This document shows, one piece after another, positions 1 through 8,251 of a stretch of DNA of 64,000 bases. The stretch is from Streptomyces ficellus (lineage in GTDB: Bacteria; Actinomycetota; Actinomycetes; Streptomycetales; Streptomycetaceae). The stretch spans positions 1 through 64,000 of the forward strand of contig NZ_JAUEPL010000018.1 of the NCBI RefSeq assembly GCF_030406405.1, in the 5' to 3' direction. The notes beneath the pieces were generated by a model that was given only the letters and a program-made list of their open reading frames with translations, was not told the DNA's origin and ran no database searches. A program made the position numbers and the translations under genes. Position 1 is the first letter of the stretch, and the number at the start of each line of letters is the position of its first letter.

Positions 1-320
1 GGGCGGTGCCGGGCAGGTTGGTGACCGGTATCGGCGGGGCGATGGATCTGGTGCATGGTGCCCGGCGGGTGATCGTGACGATGACCCATACCGCGAAGGA
101 CGGCAGTGCGAAGATCGTGGAGGAGTGCGGTCTGCCGCTGACCGGCCGGGCCTGTGTCCACCGGATCATCACCGACCTCGGGGTCCTGGACGTCACCGAC
201 GACGGCCTGCTCCTGGTGGAAACCGCCCCCGGCGTCACCGCCGAGGAGATCCAGCACAAAACCGCCGCCAAGGTCCGTACCACCGTGACCGCCGTGACCG
301 CCGAAGGGAGCCTCCGATGA
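1..320 (+). CDS. pcaJ: 3-oxoacid (3-oxoadipate) CoA-transferase subunit B, 3' part
   Basis: The window opens inside this gene; only the last ~105 residues are present and the true start lies upstream. The visible part carries the subunit B signature GGAMDLV followed by [12 protein letters not shown] and a C-terminal [11 protein letters not shown] stretch, as in PcaJ/ScoB-type CoA transferases. With its alpha subunit, which should lie just upstream, it would move CoA from succinyl-CoA to 3-oxoadipate in the cytosol. The stop overlaps the next start as ATGA, so it is translationally coupled to the thiolase. That thiolase and the following enol-lactonase favour an adipate-type substrate over acetoacetate. 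The assignment to pca rather than another 3-oxoacid rests on these neighbours. Confidence 0.88.
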   Translation, partial: AVPGRLVTGIGGAMDLVHGARRVIVTMTHTAKDGSAKIVEECGLPLTGRACVHRIITDLGVLDVTDDGLLLVETAPGVTAEEIQHKTAAKVRTTVTAVTAEGSLR

Positions 321-1531
321 CCCGGCAGCTGCGCGAGGTCTACATCGTCGACGCCGTCCGCACCCCTGTCGGCAAGTACGGCGGCGCGCTGTCCGGCGTA
401 CGCCCCGACGACCTCGCCGCCCATGTCCTGCGGGCCCTGCTCGACCGTACGCCCGACCTCGACCCCGCCCGCGTCGGCGACGTCTTCTTCGGCAACGCCA
501 ACGGCGCCGGCGAGGAGAACCGCAACGTCGGCCGCATGGCCGCCCTGCTCGCGGGGCTCCCCGTCACGGTCCCCGGGGTCACGGTCAACCGCCTCTGCGC
601 ATCCGGCCTGGAGGCGGTCGTTCAGGCCGCCAGGGCCATCGCGCTCGGGGACATCTCCATCGCCCTGGCGGGCGGCGTGGAGTCGATGAGCCGCGCCCCT
701 TGGGTCCTGCCCAAGCCGGAGCGGCCCTTCCCGGCCGGGCATCAGGAGCTGTACTCCACCACGCTCGGCTGGCGCATGACCAATCCGGGGCTGCCGTCCC
801 AGTGGACCGTCCCGCTGGGCGAGAGCGCCGAACTGATCGCCGAGAAGCACGGCATCACGCGCGAACAGCAGGACGCCTTCGCGCTGGCCAGCCACGAGAA
901 GGCCTCCCGCGCCTGGAAGGACGGGCTGTACGACGCGGAGGTCGTCCCGGTCGAGGTCCCGCGGCGCAAGGGTGAGCCGGAGCTGGTCGCACGCGACGAG
1001 TGCGTCCGTGGCAACGCCTCCCCGCAGGCGATGGCACAGCTGAAGCCCTCGTTCCGCAAGCAGGACGGCACGGTCACTCCGGGGAACGCCTCCCCGCTCA
1101 ACGACGGGGCAGCCGCCCTGCTCCTCGTGGACGAGGAGGGCCTGAAGGCCATCGGCCGTGAGCCGCTGGCCCGTGTCCGGGCATCGGCCGTCACGGCGGT
1201 CGAGCCGCACTACTTCGGTCTGGGCCCGGTCGAGGCCGTGAACCGGGCGCTCGCCACGGCGGGCAGGACCTTCGCCGACCTCACCACCCTCGAACTCAAC
1301 GAGGCCTTTGCCGCACAGGTCCTCGGCTGCGTCGCCGAGTGGCCCGCGTTCGACCCCGCCATCCTCAACCCGCGCGGGGGAGCCATCGCCATCGGCCACC
1401 CACTCGGCGCATCCGGGGCACGCCTCGCCGGCGCCGTGGCGCACCAGCTCAAGGCCGCCGGTTCGGGCGTCGGCGTGGCCACCCTCTGCATCGGTGTCGG
1501 TCAGGGCCTCGCACTCGTCCTCGAACGCTGA
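317..1531 (+). CDS. pcaF: Acetyl-CoA acyltransferase, probable 3-oxoadipyl-CoA thiolase
   Basis: A 404-residue thiolase. The N-terminal part has the nucleophilic cysteine in [11 protein letters not shown]; the C-terminal part has [17 protein letters not shown] with the catalytic His, and a second Cys in TLCIGVGQG. It would split 3-oxoadipyl-CoA into succinyl-CoA and acetyl-CoA, the last step of the beta-ketoadipate pathway. The ATG is chosen because it overlaps the preceding stop as ATGA and the thiolase fold ([14 protein letters not shown]) begins at once. Position between pcaJ and an enol-lactonase supports PcaF over a general acetyl-CoA acetyltransferase, though the enzyme class is far more certain than the substrate. 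Confidence 0.9.
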   Translation: MTRQLREVYIVDAVRTPVGKYGGALSGVRPDDLAAHVLRALLDRTPDLDPARVGDVFFGNANGAGEENRNVGRMAALLAGLPVTVPGVTVNRLCASGLEAVVQAARAIALGDISIALAGGVESMSRAPWVLPKPERPFPAGHQELYSTTLGWRMTNPGLPSQWTVPLGESAELIAEKHGITREQQDAFALASHEKASRAWKDGLYDAEVVPVEVPRRKGEPELVARDECVRGNASPQAMAQLKPSFRKQDGTVTPGNASPLNDGAAALLLVDEEGLKAIGREPLARVRASAVTAVEPHYFGLGPVEAVNRALATAGRTFADLTTLELNEAFAAQVLGCVAEWPAFDPAILNPRGGAIAIGHPLGASGARLAGAVAHQLKAAGSGVGVATLCIGVGQGLALVLER

Positions 1532-1589
1532 CGGCGCCCCCGCTGCCCCTTGCGCCCAGCCTCGTATCCTCACCGCCATAGGAGCCACC

Positions 1590-2375
1590 GTGCTGCCCGC
1601 CCGATTGCCGCACCACCACGTCTCAGGCCCGCCGGACGCGCCGCTGCTCGTCCTCGGCCCCTCCCTGGGCACGTCGATGACCGTGTGGGACGCACAACTC
1701 CCCGCTCTGGCCCCGGCTTTCCGTGTCCTGCGCTTCGACCTGCCGGGCCACGGCGGCACCCCGACCGGTGTGCTTCGCGATCCGGAGCCGGGCGGCACCA
1801 CGGTGGAGGACCTCGCGGCACTGGTGCTCGCCCTTGCCGATCATTACGGAACCCACCGGTTCCACTACGCGGGCATCTCCCTCGGCGGAGCCATCGGCGC
1901 CCACCTCGCGGCCCACCACCGCGAACGCGTCGCCTCACTGGCCCTGATCTGCTCCTCCGCCCATTTCGGGCCGGCGGACCCGTGGCGGGAGCGCGCCGCC
2001 CTCGTACGGCTCAAGGGCACCGCGCCGCTGCTCGCCACCAGCCCCGCCCGATGGTTCGCCGACCCCAGCACCGCCCTCACCCCCCATGGCCGAGCCCTGG
2101 TGCGGAACCTCGCCGATACGGCACCCGCCGGTTACGCGGCCTGCTGCGACGCCCTCGCGGCCTACGACCTCCTCCCGGACCTGACCCGGATCACCGCCCC
2201 CACCCTGGTCATCGGCGGTTCCCACGATGTCGCCACCCCCCTGCACCACGCCCGGCAACTCGCGCACGGCATCCCGCACGCCACCTTGCGGGTCGTGGAC
2301 GCAGGGCACCTCGCCGTGGAGCAGCCCGAGGCCCTGGAAACCGCCCTGATCGCCCACCTCCGCGCACACGTCTGA
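1590..2375 (+). CDS. pcaD: Alpha/beta hydrolase, probable 3-oxoadipate enol-lactonase
   Basis: A 261-residue alpha/beta hydrolase. The nucleophile elbow is GISLGG, the acid lies in GGSHDVATP and the catalytic His in DAGHLAVEQP. The GTG start is picked because GGAG stands a few bases upstream and the fold begins immediately after; upstream in-frame sequence is not coding-like. PcaD hydrolyses 3-oxoadipate enol-lactone to 3-oxoadipate, the substrate of the CoA transferase encoded two genes upstream. The gene follows pcaF after 58 bp on the same strand, so it is probably cotranscribed. By sequence alone it could be another small lactonase or esterase; the pca context makes this name the best one. 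Confidence 0.82.
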   Translation: MLPARLPHHHVSGPPDAPLLVLGPSLGTSMTVWDAQLPALAPAFRVLRFDLPGHGGTPTGVLRDPEPGGTTVEDLAALVLALADHYGTHRFHYAGISLGGAIGAHLAAHHRERVASLALICSSAHFGPADPWRERAALVRLKGTAPLLATSPARWFADPSTALTPHGRALVRNLADTAPAGYAACCDALAAYDLLPDLTRITAPTLVIGGSHDVATPLHHARQLAHGIPHATLRVVDAGHLAVEQPEALETALIAHLRAHV

Positions 2376-2439
2376 CCCCTCTCGGGGCCCGGAGCCGTCG
2401 CAGCGATTTCCCGGTCCGCGTACGACCTGATGTCTCCGC

Positions 2440-2583
2440 TCAGTGGGCGTCGTCGCCCAGGTGGCCTTCCGGGGTATGGGCGAGCGCGCAGCTGGCGCAG
2501 GCGCGCCTGGGGCCCGTTGCCGGAGAAGGCGGCCGCGCACCGGTGGCGGGAGCGGCGGCCAGGAAGGGGCCGAGGTGGACCAC
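2440..2583 (-). CDS. Possible small protein with CxxC motif (47 aa), unrecognised
   Basis: The stretch between pcaD and the MarR/GNAT gene holds a 47-codon GTG-initiated frame whose third positions are about 85 percent G or C, like real genes here. The product ends RACASCALAHTPEGHLGDD, with a CxxC pair and two histidines that could bind a metal. It would follow the MarR/GNAT gene on the same strand. A purine-rich GAGGCGG sits almost against the GTG, closer than a normal ribosome site, so the start is doubtful. I do not recognise a family. Confidence 0.35.
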   Translation of the reverse strand: MVHLGPFLAAAPATGARPPSPATGPRRACASCALAHTPEGHLGDDAH

Positions 2584-2611
2584 CCGCCTCGGCCCGGCTG
2601 TCCCCTCGGCC

Positions 2612-3511
2612 TCACTCCGACGGCGGCCGGGTGATCCGCTTCTCGAACCAGTGGTGGGCGTACGGCTCGTCGTTGAAGGCGGCGACCTCCTGGAAGCCGT
2701 AGGAGTGGTACAGCGCGATCGCGGCGGTGAGCGCCTTGTTGGTGTCCAGGCGCAGTACGTCGCGGCCGTGCTCGGCGGCCCGCGCCTCCAGCTCGGCCAG
2801 GAGCCGGCGGGCCACGCCGAGACCCCGGGCGTGCGGAGCCACCCACATGCGTTTGATCTCGGGCGGGGCGCCGGCCGGCAGTTTCAGCCCGGCGCACCCG
2901 ATGGGCTCGCCGTGGAGCCGGGCGACCAGGAACAGGCCGTGCGGCGGCCGGAGGTCGCCCGCGTTGGGCAGCAGGCTCCGCGCGGGATCGAAGCCGGTCT
3001 CGAAGCGCTCCTGCAACTCGGTGAAGTAGGCCCGTAGGCAGTGCTGGGCGTCGGGATGGCCGGGATCGACGGCGTCCAGCGTGACCGTCGCGGCGGTCAG
3101 CAGCCGGTCGACCTCCGCCATGGCGGCGACCAGCCGGGCGCGCTGGACGGTGTTGAGCGGCGCCAGCAGCGAGCCGGCCAGCTCGTCGCTGCGACGGTCG
3201 AGCGTGGCGCGTTCCGCGCGGCCCGCCTCGGTGAGCTTGACGGTGCGCACCCGCCGGTCCTGGGGCCGCGGCTCCACCGTCACCAGGCCGTCGCGCTCCA
3301 GGGAGCGCAGCAGTCGGCTGACGTACCCCGAGTCGAGCCCGAGCCGCTCGCGCAACCGCCGTACGTCCTGCCCCCGCTCGCCGATCTCCCAGAGCAGCCG
3401 CGCCTCTCCGACAGGCCGTTCGCGGCCCAGGTAGTGCTCATGGAGCACACCCACGCGTTCGGTGACGGTGCGGGTGAACCGTCGTACGTGATCGATCTGC
3501 GTCGCATCCAT
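2612..3511 (-). CDS. MarR-family regulator fused to a GNAT acetyltransferase
   Basis: A 299-residue two-domain protein. Residues ~1-140 form a MarR winged helix (GRERPVGEARLLWEIGERG, recognition part LGLDSGYVSRLLRSLERDGLV, wing QDRRVRTVKLTEAGR). Residues ~150-299 form a GNAT fold with the acetyl-CoA loop ARGLGVARRLL and a LYHSYGFQEV C-terminus. Such fusions are known in actinobacteria; the domain order suggests a DNA-binding module controlled by, or paired with, acetylation of a small molecule. The ATG is chosen because the MarR fold starts there and a perfect inverted repeat lies 3-18 bp upstream, as expected for autoregulation. Substrate and ligand are unknown. Confidence 0.85.
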   Translation of the reverse strand: MDATQIDHVRRFTRTVTERVGVLHEHYLGRERPVGEARLLWEIGERGQDVRRLRERLGLDSGYVSRLLRSLERDGLVTVEPRPQDRRVRTVKLTEAGRAERATLDRRSDELAGSLLAPLNTVQRARLVAAMAEVDRLLTAATVTLDAVDPGHPDAQHCLRAYFTELQERFETGFDPARSLLPNAGDLRPPHGLFLVARLHGEPIGCAGLKLPAGAPPEIKRMWVAPHARGLGVARRLLAELEARAAEHGRDVLRLDTNKALTAAIALYHSYGFQEVAAFNDEPYAHHWFEKRITRPPSE

Positions 3512-3513
3512 TC

Positions 3514-3529
3514 TCTGACTCTAGTCAGA
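3514..3529 (-). promoter_or_regulatory. Perfect inverted repeat, probable MarR autoregulatory operator
   Basis: TCTGACT-CT-AGTCAGA is a perfect 7-2-7 inverted repeat ending 3 bp before the ATG of the MarR/GNAT gene. An AT-rich TTATCT lies just upstream on the minus strand and may be the -10 box. MarR proteins usually bind such short palindromes over their own promoters. The binding is inferred. Confidence 0.6.
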
Positions 3530-3587
3530 TAATCTGGTGCGGGGCCAGAGGGCAGGCCACTGCATGGACCCGGGCTCCGCTGCCGGG

Positions 3588-3869
3588 CTACATGCCCCCG
3601 GCCACCCGCAGCACTGCTCCCGTCGCGTAGGAGGCGTCGTCGGACAGCAGCCACGACACCGCCCCCGCGATCTCGGCCGGCTGCCCGGCCACGGCCAGGG
3701 CCCGGCGTCCGGTGTCCCGCACCGCCGCGGCCACGCCCTGCGCCGCCTCCCGGTCGGAGCGGTAGCCGATCACCACGTCATGTCCGTCAGCCGCCAGCCT
3801 GAGACAGATCGCGGCGCCGATGCCGCGGCTCCCCCCGGTGACGACCGTGACTTTGTGCTGCTTCTCCAT
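3588..3869 (-). pseudogene. Short-chain dehydrogenase remnant with in-frame internal deletion
   Basis: About 93 residues from ATG (a GTG three codons upstream is also possible). The N-terminal half is a normal SDR nucleotide-binding start (VTVVTGGSRGIGAAI, then YRSDREAAQ). At about residue 58 it jumps to a normal SDR C-terminus (PAEIAGAVSWLLSDDASY, ATGAVLRVAGG). The roughly 150 residues between, with the catalytic Ser and the YxxxK motif, are missing. Typical family members are ~245 residues. The join keeps the frame, so a short protein could still be made, but it cannot be an active dehydrogenase. A single internal deletion is the simplest explanation. Confidence 0.8.
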
Positions 3870-3916
3870 GGCCGACACCCTAGGTGCGCGGCGACAACCG
3901 GTGGTGGCCGCGGGTC

Positions 3917-3955
3917 GCGAAGGCCCCGGCCGGTCGAACCGGCCGGGGCCTTCGC
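3917..3955. terminator. Long GC-rich hairpin, likely bidirectional terminator
   Basis: An 18-bp perfect inverted repeat (GCGAAGGCCCCGGCCGGT and its complement) with a 3-nt loop. It lies 14 bp past the stop of the CBS gene and upstream of the SDR remnant. There is no clear U-tract, as is common for terminators in this kind of genome. Confidence 0.75.
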
Positions 3956-3969
3956 AAGCGGATGGGGTG

Positions 3970-4386
3970 TCAGTCCGTGGACAGCGCCTGCAGGAGATCG
4001 CCGGTCTTGGGGGCCGGCAGCGCGCGGGCGACGTCGGCCTGGGCGACCATGCCGACGAGCTTGTGTCCGTCGATGACCGGCAGGCGGCGCACCTTGTGCT
4101 CGACCATCGTGCGCAGGATTTCCTCCGCCTCGTCGTCGGCGCCGATCGTGACGGCTTCGCCCTGCGCCAGCTCCCCGGCCTTGCACGTGGACGGATCCTT
4201 GCCGGCGCCGAGGACCTTCACCACGATGTCGCGGTCGGTGAGCATGCCCTTGAGCTTGTCGTCCGTTCCGCAGATCGGCAGTGCGCCGACGCCGAGCCGC
4301 GTCATCTTCTTCGCGGCGTCCAGCACGCTCTCCTCGGCTCCGACGCACTCCGCGCCGCTGGTCATGATCTGTCGTGCCGTCGTCAT
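3970..4386 (-). CDS. CBS-domain pair protein
   Basis: A 138-residue soluble protein made of two CBS motifs: residues ~1-62 (ARQIMTSGAECV to GMLTDRDIVVKVL) and ~68-130 (AVTIGADDEAEEIL to VGMVAQADVA). Such stand-alone Bateman pairs bind adenine nucleotides and often act as energy or stress sensors; the target cannot be told here. It ends just before a strong hairpin terminator. The adjacent upstream gene on the same strand also has CBS motifs, but the 100-bp gap and lack of overlap suggest a separate transcript. Confidence 0.9.
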   Translation of the reverse strand: MTTARQIMTSGAECVGAEESVLDAAKKMTRLGVGALPICGTDDKLKGMLTDRDIVVKVLGAGKDPSTCKAGELAQGEAVTIGADDEAEEILRTMVEHKVRRLPVIDGHKLVGMVAQADVARALPAPKTGDLLQALSTD

Positions 4387-4486
4387 CGTGTGACGTGTCC
4401 CTCCTGTGAGCTCTGGGCCCGGTGGTGACCTGGGGTCATGTCACTCCGGGCGTTGACGCGTTACGGGTTCCCGCAGCCCAGCTCCA

Positions 4487-5656
4487 CTAACGTGCCTCAC
4501 CGCGGTCATCGGTCCGTGCTGTCCCCCGCGCGGCCGCGAGCCAGGTGATGGCGCGGTTGATGTCGGAGTGCGAGACGATGCCGAGCAGGCGGCCGCCCGC
4601 CGGGTCCAGGACCAGGACACGGCGTTCACCGGCCGCTTCCAGGCGCGGCAGGACGTCGCTGACGGGCTCGTCGGGGGATGCGGTGGCGGCCTCGCCGATG
4701 GGGCACATCACCTCGCCGAGCGTGGTCGTCGCCCGCTGCGGCGAAGGGGTCCGGTCGATTCTGGCGGCCGTCACCAGACCCACCGGCGTCCCGTCGGGTC
4801 CGACCACGGGGAACGCCGTGTGGCGGTAGTGGCCGAACGGGGCGGCGGCGAGGAACTGCTCGACGGTCGTCGCGGCGGGCACGGTCACCGGGTCGGGCGT
4901 CATGACCTGGCGCACCGTGATCCCGGCGAGCGTGCCGCGCAGCTGCGCCTGCTGGCCCTCCGCGGTGGCCGCCGCGATCATGAACCCGCCGATCAGGGCC
5001 GTCCACAGCCCCGAGAAGTCGCCCGTGACCAGCATGGAGGCGAAGCCGTAGATCACCAGCAGCCACCCGAAGCCGCGCCCGGCGGCCGCCGCGATCACGG
5101 CCGCCCGCAGGGGGTTGCCGGTGAACTTCCACAGCGCCGCGCGCAGCAGCCTGCCCCCGTCGAGGGGAGCGGCGGGGATGCTGTTGAACAGCGCCAGCAG
5201 GATGTTGATCCCCGCCAGCCACGCCACGGCCTCCACCACCGGTCCGGGTACCGCCAGCACCCCCAGCCAGCCGGCGAGCAGGCCGAAGAGGATCCCGAGC
5301 AGGACACTGGTCAGCGGGCCCACCCCGGCGATGCGGAGCTCCGCGCCCGGGGTGCGGGCCTCACTCTTCAGCCGGGCGACGCCGCCGAGCATCCACAGCG
5401 TCATGTCCTCGACCTCGATGCCGTTGCGCCGGGCGACGACCGCGTGCGCCAGCTCATGCGCCAGGATCGACGCGACGAACACCACGGCCACCGCGAACCC
5501 GAGCCCCCAGTAGGTCGCCGTGGAGTAACCGGGGTAGGCATGGGCGAGCCGTCCCTCAGCGAGACTGACGGTCACGAGCCAGAAGATGACGACGACGCTC
5601 CAGTTGACCGCCACCCGTACCCCGGCGATCCGACCCAGCGTGAACGTTGCCTTCAC
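4487..5656 (-). CDS. Site-2-type membrane metalloprotease (M50B) with C-terminal CBS domains
   Basis: A 389-residue integral membrane protein. The zinc motif HELAH is at residues 67-71 inside a hydrophobic helix, and the third zinc ligand motif NSIPAAPLDGG is at 158-168. Several further hydrophobic stretches follow up to ~235. The C-terminal ~140 residues are two cytosolic CBS motifs (VRQVMTPDPVTV; LGEVMCPIGEA). This is the domain order of the Rip3/SpoIVFB-like group, in which CBS domains gate cleavage of membrane-bound substrates such as pro-sigma or anti-sigma factors. No candidate substrate gene is adjacent, so the target is unknown. The start fits the family N-terminus (FTLGRIAGVRV). Confidence 0.92.
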   Translation of the reverse strand: MKATFTLGRIAGVRVAVNWSVVVIFWLVTVSLAEGRLAHAYPGYSTATYWGLGFAVAVVFVASILAHELAHAVVARRNGIEVEDMTLWMLGGVARLKSEARTPGAELRIAGVGPLTSVLLGILFGLLAGWLGVLAVPGPVVEAVAWLAGINILLALFNSIPAAPLDGGRLLRAALWKFTGNPLRAAVIAAAAGRGFGWLLVIYGFASMLVTGDFSGLWTALIGGFMIAAATAEGQQAQLRGTLAGITVRQVMTPDPVTVPAATTVEQFLAAAPFGHYRHTAFPVVGPDGTPVGLVTAARIDRTPSPQRATTTLGEVMCPIGEAATASPDEPVSDVLPRLEAAGERRVLVLDPAGGRLLGIVSHSDINRAITWLAAARGTARTDDRGEAR

Positions 5657-5818
5657 GTGTGCCTCCGCTGCTTGCCTACGGTGACCGGGCGGAACCTGCC
5701 CCCCTCGGGCGGGAGCCGGACTCCTGGGATACGCCTACCCCGGCCTCAGCCCACGGCAACAAACCGGCCTACGACGACCTCGGCGAGGGCGCCGATCACC
5801 GCGAACGCCGCCGGGCCC

Positions 5819-6061
5819 TCACCCGGTGAGCAGCCGCAGCAAGTCCGCGCAGGCCTCCGCCTCGTCGGATCGGTGCGTGACCGCTTCCCATACCCCGCGT
5901 TCGTACGCTCCCGCCTCCCACACGCCGGGAGCGTGCGGCGCGCGGCGTACGTACAGGAAGTCCGGCGGAAGGGGCCGGGGCTCGTGGACCCCTTCGATGA
6001 AGTAATGGCCGTCCGCCACGCCCCGGGCGCGCAGCGCGGCATGCAGGGCGCGGCGGTTCAC
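5819..6061 (-). CDS. Small acidic-tailed protein, probable immunity partner of the TNT toxin
   Basis: An 80-residue protein read from GTG. It starts only 8 bp after the stop of the secreted TNT-domain gene on the same strand, so the pair should be cotranscribed. Visible features are HYFIEGVHEPRPLPPDF, then a repeated (Y/V)ERGVWEA-like stretch and EAEACADLLRLL at the end; there is no signal peptide or membrane segment. A small cytosolic protein directly behind a NAD-degrading effector is the usual place for its antidote, and I recall similar short proteins next to TNT-domain genes in actinobacteria. The immunity role is inferred from context, not from a known motif. Confidence 0.65.
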   Translation of the reverse strand: MNRRALHAALRARGVADGHYFIEGVHEPRPLPPDFLYVRRAPHAPGVWEAGAYERGVWEAVTHRSDEAEACADLLRLLTG

Positions 6062-6069
6062 AGCCGGGA

Positions 6070-6753
6070 CTACCGCGACGACCGCGTCGCCGGGGCGAGA
6101 TAGCCCTCGGCCAGCAGCCACTTGACGTTCAGGCGCTCGCCCTGCCCCGGGTTCAGCAGCGCGGCGTCCAGCTTGATCTGCCGGCCGCCGCCGGGCTGCG
6201 CGAACCAGGGGGCGATGCCGCCCTCCCACACCGGGAACGGCCGCTTGACGGTGTACCGGCGGTAGTCGCAGGGGAACGCCGGCTCGCGCGTGTTGAGGTT
6301 CTGCGGCGGCAGCGCCCGCTTGGCGTACGCGTCCCCGGCCGGGGCGAGGTAGGAACCGTACTCGGAACCGAACCGGTCGAGAACCTCGCCCGGTTGGAGG
6401 ATCTCCACGTGCTTGTCGACCCTGCCGTTGACCTCGGCGAACCCGTCGTTGGGCGGGTACTTCCAGCCGGCCGGACCGCCGGGCCCCTCCTCCTTCCAGT
6501 ACGTGGCCAGAAATGCCTTCGGCGACAGGCCGCCGGTGCGCTTGTACCCCTTGAGCAGCGGCCCCACCGGATGCTCCGACGGGCGCGGCAGGTACTTCGG
6601 GCCCAGCCGGGCATCGCCCTGGAACTCACCGCTGCACACGGCGGGACGCTGCCGCCGGGTGTCGTCGGCGGGAGCGGCGACGGCTGGGGTGGGCGCTGAC
6701 AGTGCGGCGACGGTCAGGGCCAGTGCGGACAGGACGGCGCGAAGACGGTTCAC
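6070..6753 (-). CDS. Secreted TNT-domain protein, probable NAD(+) glycohydrolase
   Basis: 227 residues. Residues 1-27 are a Sec signal peptide ending AVAAPAD. The rest matches the TNT (tuberculosis necrotizing toxin) fold: GYKRTGG ... ATYWKEEG ... GWKYPPNDGF (~70-105), DRFGSEYGSYLAP with the conserved Arg127, ALPPQNLN (~147-154) and WFAQPGGGRQIKLD with Gln186 at the place of the catalytic glutamine. Enzymes of this family hydrolyse NAD+ and are used as interbacterial or host-directed toxins. Here it is a stand-alone exported enzyme without a secretion-system delivery domain. The gene is followed at once by a small probable immunity gene. Activity is inferred from the fold motifs. Confidence 0.85.
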   Translation of the reverse strand: MNRLRAVLSALALTVAALSAPTPAVAAPADDTRRQRPAVCSGEFQGDARLGPKYLPRPSEHPVGPLLKGYKRTGGLSPKAFLATYWKEEGPGGPAGWKYPPNDGFAEVNGRVDKHVEILQPGEVLDRFGSEYGSYLAPAGDAYAKRALPPQNLNTREPAFPCDYRRYTVKRPFPVWEGGIAPWFAQPGGGRQIKLDAALLNPGQGERLNVKWLLAEGYLAPATRSSR

Positions 6754-6872
6754 GTCGCGTTGCTCCTCGGATGCCGAGCCAATAGTGTTGACGCAGCGTA
6801 GTGAACCGTGTACGCCTCTGCGGCCCGATCAGGGAGCGGTTTCCGGCCGACCTGCCCGCCCGGGCCGTCCGG

Positions 6873-8087
6873 TCACAGGCGCGCCCCGATCGACGTGCCG
6901 GCACGCGGGACGAGGAAGGACGGAGCGGACGGCAGGGAGCCGTCCGGGCGGCGGGGACTCGTGATCGTGCTCGTGTCCGTGCTCAGCACGGAGGACTCGC
7001 CCCACGTACCGCCCAGGTTCCAGGAGTTGCCGCTGGAGACGGTGGACGAGCCGAGGGCGACGGCCCGCCCGTCCACCACCGACAGGTTCCCGGTGAGCAC
7101 GGCACGCGATCCCGGGCCATCGGCGTCGAACCCCGTGCGGGCATTGCGGAAGGTGGTGTTCCGGGTCAGGGCGAGGGCACCCGGGTTGCCGTTGTCGGTG
7201 ATGCCGTGTGCCGCGTTCTTGAACGCGACGCTGTTGCGTACGGTGTGCGCCACGGCCGGGGCGGGGCTGCCGCCGCCGAGCTTGAAGCCGTTGCCGTCGC
7301 CCGCGAAGTCGGGGAAGTCCCAGCGGTTGACGCCATTGCCGTACACGACGGTGTTCTCGATCAGGACCGGTGAGGCGAACTTCCAGGCGTCGAAGCCGTC
7401 GTCGACGTTGTTCCACAGCCGGGCGCCCCTGACCACGTTGCCCGTCCCGCTGCCCTCCTTGATGGCCAGGCCGTCCGCGCTCTCACCGTTCTTGCGCGGG
7501 TCGCGGTTGCCGTAGCTGTCGAGGTCGAGGATCAGGTTGCGGCTGGAAGCGCCCTGGAGCTGGAAACCCGACTCGTAGTTGTCGTGCGTGACGAGCCGCG
7601 CGAAGACGTTGTCGTCGCAGCCGTCGCAGTAGTAGCCGTACGGGCCGTTGACGATCTCCAGGTCGGACACCCGCCAGTGCGAGGCCTCCTGGTGGACGGC
7701 CCCGCGCTCGGCGCGCGGAATGCTGCCGCCGACCGGGGTGTGGCTGGCGGGCAGCCTCTCGCCGTCGATGACCACCCGCTCACCCGGGTAGGCGCCCAGC
7801 GAGATCGGCTGGGACGCGGTGCCGGACGTGGTGATGGTGATGTTGTCCGCGAGGGCGTACCGGCCGCCCCGTACCGCGATGACGTCACCCGGCCTCGCCC
7901 GGTCCACGGCCGCCTGAATGGTCCGCAGCGGACGCGCGAGCGTCCCGGGCGCCGCGTCGTCGCCGGTCACCGCCACCACGAGGGTCGGCGTGGCGGCCAC
8001 CGCCCCGTCCGGCACGGCCACCACGACCGCCGCCGCCGTCACGACGGTGCCCAGCACCGCTCCCGCCCACACGCCTGACCGGCGCAT
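6873..8087 (-). CDS. Secreted right-handed beta-helix protein, PL9-type pectate lyase
   Basis: 404 residues from the ATG that has GGGAGGG just upstream; longer in-frame readings lack a signal sequence. Residues 1-32 are a signal peptide (hydrophobic core, AVAA cut site). A beta-helix repeat region follows, opening with the usual GTLARPLRTIQAAVDRARPG and containing GVYxxN-like coils, DDGFDAWKF and GDGNGFKLGGG, which are typical of polysaccharide lyase family 9 (pectate or rhamnogalacturonan lyases). It should cut pectic polymers outside the cell. Its place next to GH53 and GH42 genes fits attack on rhamnogalacturonan-I. Exact substrate within PL9 cannot be told. Confidence 0.83.
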   Translation of the reverse strand: MRRSGVWAGAVLGTVVTAAAVVVAVPDGAVAATPTLVVAVTGDDAAPGTLARPLRTIQAAVDRARPGDVIAVRGGRYALADNITITTSGTASQPISLGAYPGERVVIDGERLPASHTPVGGSIPRAERGAVHQEASHWRVSDLEIVNGPYGYYCDGCDDNVFARLVTHDNYESGFQLQGASSRNLILDLDSYGNRDPRKNGESADGLAIKEGSGTGNVVRGARLWNNVDDGFDAWKFASPVLIENTVVYGNGVNRWDFPDFAGDGNGFKLGGGSPAPAVAHTVRNSVAFKNAAHGITDNGNPGALALTRNTTFRNARTGFDADGPGSRAVLTGNLSVVDGRAVALGSSTVSSGNSWNLGGTWGESSVLSTDTSTITSPRRPDGSLPSAPSFLVPRAGTSIGARL

Positions 8088-8190
8088 ACGCCCTCCCGCT
8101 GTCCGTTCCGTTCCACCATGGCCGTCACCGGTAAGTGACCGCCCGGACGGGGAAGGTTGCCGCCCGCGCGCCGTGCGTAAAGGGGGGACT

Positions 8191-8224
8191 CCACCCGGGC
8201 CGCACCCGGGCCGCACCCGGGTGG
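8191..8224 (-). terminator. Hairpin with 11-bp tandem repeats behind the GH53 gene
   Basis: CCACCCGGG and CCCGGGTGG form a 9-bp stem over a 16-nt loop, built from three tandem copies of an 11-bp unit GCACCCGGGCC. It lies 28 bp past the GH53 stop and before the PL9 gene, so it probably ends GH53 transcription. Confidence 0.5.
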
Positions 8225-8251
8225 GTCCGGGCAGGCCCCCCCGCACCACGC

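Noticed and set aside
3917..3955. The long hairpin as an attachment site or mobile-element end
   Set aside because: It is a single perfect stem-loop directly after a stop codon with no flanking duplication or integrase, which fits a terminator.
5819..6229. A longer 136-residue reading of the immunity candidate
   Set aside because: The first ~55 residues overlap the TNT gene out of frame and are Arg/Ala-rich; the GTG at 6061 gives a sensible protein right after the toxin stop.
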